Source: Flavobacterium sp. 140616W15 (lineage in GTDB: Bacteria > Bacteroidota > Bacteroidia > Flavobacteriales > Flavobacteriaceae). From it: a DNA stretch of 64,000 nucleotides. The translations under genes and the position numbers were made by a program. Of this stretch, positions 59,701-64,000 are shown piece by piece. The stretch covers positions 3,596,001 through 3,660,000 of the forward strand of contig NZ_CP033068.1 of assembly GCF_003668995.1 (NCBI RefSeq), in the 5' to 3' direction. Under the pieces are notes generated by a model. That model was given only the letters and a program-made list of their open reading frames with translations, did no database searches and was not told where the DNA came from. Position 1 is the stretch's first letter, and every line of letters starts with the position of its first letter.

Positions 59701-61268
59701 TACTCCTGATTTGGTAATCCGTAACGATATCCTCGACCACGACCAATTGGTGTAGCTTGTTTTTCACCATCTTTTACACACAGTAAAATATCGTGCGCAT
59801 TGGCATCTTCTTTATTTAAATAATAGGTGTTATTTGTTGCAATTAGTTTAACATCGTGCTTTCTGGCAAATTCTATCAGGGTTTTATTAACTCGATTTTC
59901 ATCTTCCTGATTATGGCGCATAATCTCCAAATAAAAATCATCTCCAAATTGTTCTTTCCACCATATCAGAGCTTCTTCGGCTTGGTTTTCACCAACGTTT
60001 AGGATTTTACTCGGAATTTCTCCGTATAAATTCCCTGACAACACCATGATATCTTCTTTGTACTTTTCTACAACTGCCCTATCTATCCTAGGAACATAAT
60101 AAAATCCTTGTGTAAAAGCAATCGACGACATTTTAGCCAAATTGTGATACCCTTTTTTATTTTTGGCTAATAATACAATCTGATTTCCGTTGTCCTTTTT
60201 ACTTTTATCTAAGTGATTGTCGCAGATATTAAATTCACAACCTACTATTGGTTTTATTTCTGTTTCTGTTGGCTCTTCACCAGCTTCAACCAAAGCTTTA
60301 TTTTTACCTGATGCTGCTTTATTATGATTCATTACGGCACTCACAAAGTGAAAAGCCCCCATCATATTTCCTGTATCTGTCATAGCAACAGCTGGCATAC
60401 CATTTTTGGCTGTAGCCGAAACGATATTTCCAATTCCTATAGTCGATTGTAAAACTGAAAACTGGGTATGATTATGCAAATGCGAATATTTCGCTGTTTT
60501 AAAACCTTCTAAATCTGACTCTGAAACTGTTGCTTGCTTATCATCCGATTCTAAAGCTCTTAATTGCTCTCTAATTTTATCAGAAGCGGCTTTTAAATTG
60601 ATATGTTTTAAACCAATAAGCTTAATCTCCTGTGGATTTTTATTCTGGAATTCTCCAAAATAGTCCTTCGGAACATCTAATTCTTCTTTTGTAAAAACTT
60701 CTCTTCTAATTAACTCTAAAAAACAACGTGTAGTTGCCTCAACATCGGCAGTTGCATTGTGCGCTTCTGCAAATGGCTTATTAAAAAGATAACTATGTAA
60801 TTCGGTTAATGTAGGCAATTTAAATCTTCCTCCACGACCACCAGGTAGTTGCAATAACGAAGCGGTAACCTCAGTACAAGTATCCAAAACTGGCATAGTA
60901 CTCATAGGCGAATCAACACCCATTCGGTGAAACTCTGCCCCCATAATATTAACATCAAAACCTAAATTTTGACCTACAATAAATTTAGTTTTGCTTAAAG
61001 CAATATTAAATTTCTCTAACACTTCTTCCAATGAAATCCCATTGGCTTCAGCCAATTCAGTAGAAATCCCGTGAATACGCTCTGCATCATAAGGGATATT
61101 AAACCCTTCTGGTTTTACCAAATAGTCTTGATGTTCGATGAGTTTCCCCATATCGTCATGCAACTGCCATGCAATTTGTATACAACGAGGCCAGTTATCA
61201 GAATCGGTTATTGGAGCATCCCAACGTTTTGGTAATCCAGTAGTTTCGGTATCGAATATTAAATACAT
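56727..61268 (-). CDS. dnaE: DNA polymerase III subunit alpha with fused exonuclease domain
   Basis: A 1513-residue replicative polymerase from the ATG at 61268 (MYLIFDTETTG); the frame is open to 61343 without protein-like sequence. Residues 1-190 are a DEDD 3'-5' exonuclease domain (D6, E8, then HNATADVEAT), like the epsilon subunit, fused to the start. The PHP domain follows (YSHLHNHTQFSVLQSTIG), then palm and fingers with PDIDIDFDDEGRG, QEQVMLLSQSLADFT, and the C-terminal OB/tau-binding part (NLNFAGIINNVQHR). Such fusions are usual in Bacteroidota. It copies the chromosome and can remove its own mismatches. Confidence 0.95.
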   Translation of the reverse strand: MYLIFDTETTGLPKRWDAPITDSDNWPRCIQIAWQLHDDMGKLIEHQDYLVKPEGFNIPYDAERIHGISTELAEANGISLEEVLEKFNIALSKTKFIVGQNLGFDVNIMGAEFHRMGVDSPMSTMPVLDTCTEVTASLLQLPGGRGGRFKLPTLTELHSYLFNKPFAEAHNATADVEATTRCFLELIRREVFTKEELDVPKDYFGEFQNKNPQEIKLIGLKHINLKAASDKIREQLRALESDDKQATVSESDLEGFKTAKYSHLHNHTQFSVLQSTIGIGNIVSATAKNGMPAVAMTDTGNMMGAFHFVSAVMNHNKAASGKNKALVEAGEEPTETEIKPIVGCEFNICDNHLDKSKKDNGNQIVLLAKNKKGYHNLAKMSSIAFTQGFYYVPRIDRAVVEKYKEDIMVLSGNLYGEIPSKILNVGENQAEEALIWWKEQFGDDFYLEIMRHNQEDENRVNKTLIEFARKHDVKLIATNNTYYLNKEDANAHDILLCVKDGEKQATPIGRGRGYRYGLPNQEYYYKSGDEMKKLFADLPDSIINIQEIVDKVEIYSLYRDVLLPKFDIPEEFVVVEDEADGGVRGENKYLRHLTMVGAERRYGEITESIQERLDFELLTISNSGYPGYFLIVQDFIAEARNMDVSVGPGRGSAAGSAVAYCLGITNIDPIKYDLLFERFLNPDRVSMPDIDIDFDDEGRGRVMDYVINKYGQNQVAQIITYGKMATKSAIRDTARVLDLPLFEADRIAKLIPGMMPSKWNLARFISESEEEVKKALRSDEFDNVKELIAIANEDDLAGETIQQAKILEGSMRNTGIHACGVIITPSDITNFVPVTTAKDSDLYVTQFDNSVAESAGLLKMDFLGLKTLTLIKDTVKLVKYRNGIDLDPDTFPIDDVETYALFQRGETVGIFQYESPGMQKYMKDLKPTVFGDLIAMNALYRPGPLEYIPSFVRRKNGEEEIKYDLDACEEYLGETYGITVYQEQVMLLSQSLADFTKGEADVLRKAMGKKQKDVLDKMKPKFVEQAAKKGHDAKVLEKIWKDWEAFASYAFNKSHSTCYAWIAYQTAYLKAHYPAEYMAAVLSNNMNDIKQVSFFMEECKRMGLQVLGPDVNESFYKFTVNDEYAVRFGMGAIKGVGSGAVATIVEKRKDGRYKSIFDLAKRIDLRAANKKAIENLALAGGFDSFEGTTRAQYFHDDGDGITFYEKAIRYGSKFQENENSSQVSLFGETSEVQIAEPIVPPCEDWSTMEKLAKEKEVVGIYISGHPLDDFRFEMKYFCNARLEALKSMNEYVGKNLNFAGIINNVQHRVAKNGKGWAIFNLEGYDESYEFKIFGEEYLKFRHFLIQNNFAFLKVLIKDGWVNHDTGKKSDPRLQFVEIRQLQDILDAFAKKLILLLNIKDLQEEFIHKLSHLFSENKGDNTVTFEIMELEKIKRLVQVETTSEFEEADDAVFVDEGDDQDGDDVMSTKTAEVTEVEEINVVTKLTMPSRRLKVNICTELLQELEKMQINFKLN

Positions 61269-61438
61269 AGTTTTCTTTAAAAGACAATTTTTAAAATTCC
61301 AAAATCTAAATTTCACCGCACATAATCTACTGATATAATGCATTATAAGAAAAAGCGAACTATAAAATAGAGGAAGTTCAAATTTAGTCTTTTTTTAAAC
61401 AAACTAGCTAGTGAATTTTGTTAAGAATAGAACATATT

Positions 61439-61858
61439 TTATTCCTTGGCTTTTGCACAAACCATCAAAGAAATTGCCAAATAAGGAATATCTTTCAAAA
61501 TAAAAAAGTCTGTTACAGGAAAACCTTCAACCATTTTAAAAACGCCTGGAGTTGTAATTAGGAAACTTAAAGTTGTAATAAATATAACAGCCGAAGTTGC
61601 TCCTGCGTAGATTCCGATTTTTCTATAAAATAAAGAAAACAATAGCCCAACCCCAGTAAAGACTTCAAAAACTCCAATAACATTAGAAACAACTTGTACC
61701 GACATTACTTTATACATCCAACCCATAGCAAAATGATTTTCGACTAAACCTTTTATTGCTCCAGCTTCAACAGCAGTAAATTTAAAAAGACCAACCCAGA
61801 TTAAAATAATTACCGTTCCTAAAACACCTAATGTGTAAGCAATTTGATTCAAGTTCAT
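61439..61858 (-). CDS. DUF417 (YkgB-like) membrane protein
   Basis: A 139-residue membrane protein with four helices. IILIWVGLFKFTAVEAGAIKGLVENHFAMGWMY and ITTPGVFKMVEGFPVTDFFILKD are DUF417 family signatures. No function has been established with certainty for this group, which is often annotated as YkgB family or reactive-chlorine related. A single gene. Confidence 0.88.
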   Translation of the reverse strand: MNLNQIAYTLGVLGTVIILIWVGLFKFTAVEAGAIKGLVENHFAMGWMYKVMSVQVVSNVIGVFEVFTGVGLLFSLFYRKIGIYAGATSAVIFITTLSFLITTPGVFKMVEGFPVTDFFILKDIPYLAISLMVCAKAKE

Positions 61859-62356
61859 AATTTTATATTTTTTATTATTAGAAACCTCAATATTAAGTCC
61901 TTATTCATTAAGCAAATGTCAGCTAACTGTCATTACTTCTCATTTTACATTTCACATTAGTATTCTCTTTTATTTTCATTCCAAAAGAAAAAAATTTTTT
62001 CTTTTGGATGCCGTAGTATTTGAACAACAAATACATCTACAAAAACCTCAGTTTATTGATTTTAAAAAGACACCTTATTACTAATTAAAAAAAGAGAAAC
62101 AAGCTTATAATCATAACGATTTACCCTTATAAAAAACACATAAAAAGCCTTAAAATCAACATAATAGAATAAAAACACTAAATTATAAATATCAAAAACT
62201 ATTAGAAGATTTTCAATTAAAAAAGAAAACAAAAAAAGAAAACAAAACACAAGTACAAAACCAAAAAACCACAAAACCAATTGGCTAGCAATGAGTAAAA
62301 CAGTTTGGGTATCGTATATAATCAAATAAGCTAATTCTTGCTTTTGTTTCTTTTTC
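61859..62356. other. AT-rich spacer between DUF417 and leuC
   Basis: About 500 bases, strongly A/T-rich with long A and T runs. A minus-strand open frame at 62062-62325 translates as nearly pure Phe/Leu/Val/Tyr without a signal pattern and is most likely chance. I see no gene or RNA structure. Confidence 0.5.
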
Positions 62357-62364
62357 TAATTTTG
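62357..62364 (+). promoter_or_regulatory. -7 element of the leu operon
   Basis: TAATTTTG matches TAnnTTTG, 48 bases before the leuC ATG. TTG at 62338-62340 (spacing 16) may serve as the -33 part. A short ORF of seven codons (62383-62406) lies in the leader. Confidence 0.5.
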
Positions 62365-62412
62365 TTATCCTCTTATAATTACATGGAAATTACAATTAAA
62401 AAATAGTTAAAA

Positions 62413-63807
62413 ATGAGTACTACATTATTCGACAAAGTATGGGATTCGCACGTAGTGCGCAAAATTGAAGATGGACCAGATGTGTTTTTCATTGACCGTC
62501 ATTTCATTCATGAAGTTACAAGTCCTGTTGCTTTTTTAGGATTAAAATCCAGAGGCATCTCGGTTTTATACCCAGAACGCACTTTTGCAACTGCCGATCA
62601 CAACACACCAACTATAAATCAACATTTACCCGTACAAGATGCTCTGTCTGCCAACCAGTTAAAAGCTCTGGAAGATAATGCAGCTGAATATGGAATTTCT
62701 CATTGGGGACTAGGTCACCAAAAAAATGGAATTGTTCACGTTGTAGGTCCTGAAAATGGAATTACACTACCTGGCGCAACTATTGTTTGTGGAGATTCAC
62801 ACACTTCTACTCACGGTGCTTTTGGAGCAATTGCATTTGGAATTGGAACTTCAGAGGTTGAAATGGTATTATCTACACAATGTATCATGCAGCCGAAGCC
62901 AAAGAAAATGCGAATTAACGTAAATGGCGAGTTAAGTAAAGGTGTTGGTCCAAAAGATGTTGCTCTTTATATTATTGCTCAATTAACTACTTCTGGAGGT
63001 ACTGGATATTTTGTCGAATACGCTGGAGATGTTTTTGAGAATATGTCTATGGAAGGCCGTATGACTGTTTGTAATTTAAGTATCGAAATGGGTGCTCGTG
63101 GAGGGATGATTGCTCCCGACCAAAAAACATTCGATTTCCTTGAAGGAAGATTATTTGCTCCAAAAGGAGAAGCTTGGGATAAAGCTGTTGCTTATTGGAA
63201 AACCTTAAAAACTGATGCTGATGCTGTTTTTGATGCTGAATTAAACATCAATGCCTCAGATATTGAACCTATGATTACTTATGGTACTAATCCAGGAATG
63301 GGAATTGGTATCTCTGCAACTATTCCGAACGCCAATCAAGTAGAAGGCGGCGAGGAAACATATAAAAAATCTTTGGCTTATATGGGCTTTCATGAAAATG
63401 ATGTAATGATTGGAAAACCAATCGACTTTGTTTTCTTAGGAAGTTGTACTAATGGCCGTATCGAAGATTTTAGAGCCTTTACAGAAATTGTAAAAGGACG
63501 TAAAAAAGCTGATAATGTAACCGCTTGGTTAGTTCCTGGCTCTCATGTTGTTGAAGCACAAATTAAAGAAGAAGGTCTTTTAGATATCTTAACTGAAGCT
63601 GGTTTTGTATTACGTCAGCCAGGTTGTTCAGCATGTTTAGCTATGAACGACGATAAGGTTCCTGCTGGAAAATACGCAGTAAGCACTTCCAACAGAAACT
63701 TTGAAGGTCGTCAAGGTCCCGGTTCAAGAACACTTTTAGCTAGTCCGATTATGGCAGCAGCAGCGGCTGTAACAGGAAAACTGACAGACCCTAGAGAATT
63801 ATTTTAA
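62413..63807 (+). CDS. leuC: 3-isopropylmalate dehydratase large subunit
   Basis: A 464-residue aconitase-fold enzyme of leucine synthesis, isomerising 2- to 3-isopropylmalate together with LeuD. The 4Fe-4S ligands are Cys in [13 protein letters not shown] and two Cys in [24 protein letters not shown] and [16 protein letters not shown] are also diagnostic. The length is normal. leuD follows 124 bases downstream in the same direction, across an inverted repeat. Confidence 0.96.
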   Translation: MSTTLFDKVWDSHVVRKIEDGPDVFFIDRHFIHEVTSPVAFLGLKSRGISVLYPERTFATADHNTPTINQHLPVQDALSANQLKALEDNAAEYGISHWGLGHQKNGIVHVVGPENGITLPGATIVCGDSHTSTHGAFGAIAFGIGTSEVEMVLSTQCIMQPKPKKMRINVNGELSKGVGPKDVALYIIAQLTTSGGTGYFVEYAGDVFENMSMEGRMTVCNLSIEMGARGGMIAPDQKTFDFLEGRLFAPKGEAWDKAVAYWKTLKTDADAVFDAELNINASDIEPMITYGTNPGMGIGISATIPNANQVEGGEETYKKSLAYMGFHENDVMIGKPIDFVFLGSCTNGRIEDFRAFTEIVKGRKKADNVTAWLVPGSHVVEAQIKEEGLLDILTEAGFVLRQPGCSACLAMNDDKVPAGKYAVSTSNRNFEGRQGPGSRTLLASPIMAAAAAVTGKLTDPRELF

Positions 63808-63819
63808 TTCTCGCTATAC

Positions 63820-63906
63820 GCTTTAAGCTATAGGCTTTAAGCAAAAAAACTATACAAAATAAACGCTGTGCAAAAAGCTTAAAGCATAAGGCTTATAGCC
63901 TAAAGC
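63820..63906. repeat. Inverted repeat between leuC and leuD
   Basis: GCTTTAAGCTATAGGCTTTA (left arm from 63820) and its reverse form at about 63877-63906 (GCTTAAAGC, then GGCTTATAGCCTAAAGC) can fold into a stem. It resembles intergenic repeats elsewhere in the genus. Its effect on leuD expression cannot be judged from the sequence. Confidence 0.65.
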
Positions 63907-63931
63907 AGAAAACAGTCTAAAGCAAAAAACA

Positions 63932-64000
63932 ATGGCATACGATAAATTTAATATACTTACTAGTAGTGCAGTGCCGCTACCAATTGAAAACGTTGATACT
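63932..64000 (+). CDS. leuD: 3-isopropylmalate dehydratase small subunit, first 23 codons
   Basis: The ATG at 63932 opens a frame to the window edge: MAYDKFNILTSSAVPLPIEN and on to VDT. This is the start of LeuD (TSSAVPLPIENVDT is its typical opening), which pairs with LeuC. The rest lies outside the window. Confidence 0.88.
   Translation, partial: MAYDKFNILTSSAVPLPIENVDT

Noticed and set aside
62062..62325. Minus-strand open frame of 87 codons
   Set aside because: Nearly all Phe, Leu, Val, Ile and Tyr from an AT-rich region; no signal pattern, no start context, no neighbour.

Overview
The window is AT-rich chromosomal DNA from a member of the Bacteroidota, most probably a Flavobacterium or close relative. 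The signs are promoters of the TTTG-N19-TAnnTTTG type, few Shine-Dalgarno sites, many short lipoproteins ending their signal with SC, a phytase next to a TonB-dependent receptor, a DnaE with a fused proofreading exonuclease, and dispersed intergenic palindromes (for example CCCGATAGCTATCGGG) of the kind common in flavobacterial genomes. No species call is possible from the sequence alone.

Layout. 1-6040: the 3' part of a tellurite-resistance-type (Ter) phosphorylation operon: a cut-off TerY-like vWA protein, two unknown genes, a second TerY with a zinc ribbon, a PP2C phosphatase split at an A7 run, a kinase-like protein and TerC. 6200-12600: accessory genes: small unknown proteins, a lipoprotein with a JAMM-like motif, then three tandem copies of a DUF6705-type lipoprotein gene spaced exactly 727 bp apart, a relic of the upstream lipoprotein gene, and small unknown genes on the minus strand. 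12634-21821: a roughly 9.2-kb integrated element bounded by a 22-bp direct repeat made from the 3' end of tRNA-Leu(UAG). It carries a tyrosine integrase, a mobile mystery A/B (XRE + Fic) pair, an XRE regulator, a lipoprotein/DnaJ/KTSC-like cargo group and, on the minus strand, an unknown 592-aa protein, an excisionase-like HTH protein and a divergent protein with family-A-polymerase-like palm motifs. 22000-64000: mostly housekeeping genes: M20 dipeptidase, a BlaI/M56 sensor operon, a saccharopine-dehydrogenase-like enzyme, PEP carboxykinase, phytase plus its receptor, a cluster with cyclase, hydroxyacid dehydrogenase, HemW and RuvC, a glycosyltransferase pair, an MFS/HlyD/TolC efflux operon with an AraC regulator, two tRNA-Asp genes, DUF58, an M1 aminopeptidase, thioredoxin, an outer-membrane barrel protein, DnaE, DUF417, and leuC with the start of leuD.

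How the parts work together. The Ter genes form the vWA-phosphatase-kinase triad known from Ter stress systems, coupled to the membrane protein TerC. The island looks like a self-contained integrating element with its own candidate replicase and no visible relaxase. Four genes (PP2C at 2028, a small membrane protein at 12145, a YwqK-like lipoprotein at 23894, and PEP carboxykinase at 28145) are each split in a way that adding one base at an A-rich run would repair. Either the assembly drops an A at homopolymers, or slippage on A runs is used here. The PEP carboxykinase case favours an assembly error, while the PP2C case has the form of a programmed -1 frameshift site.

The best candidates for undescribed biology are the polymerase-like protein and its operon in the tRNA-Leu element, the PP2C slippery site in the Ter operon, and the 727-bp lipoprotein array.
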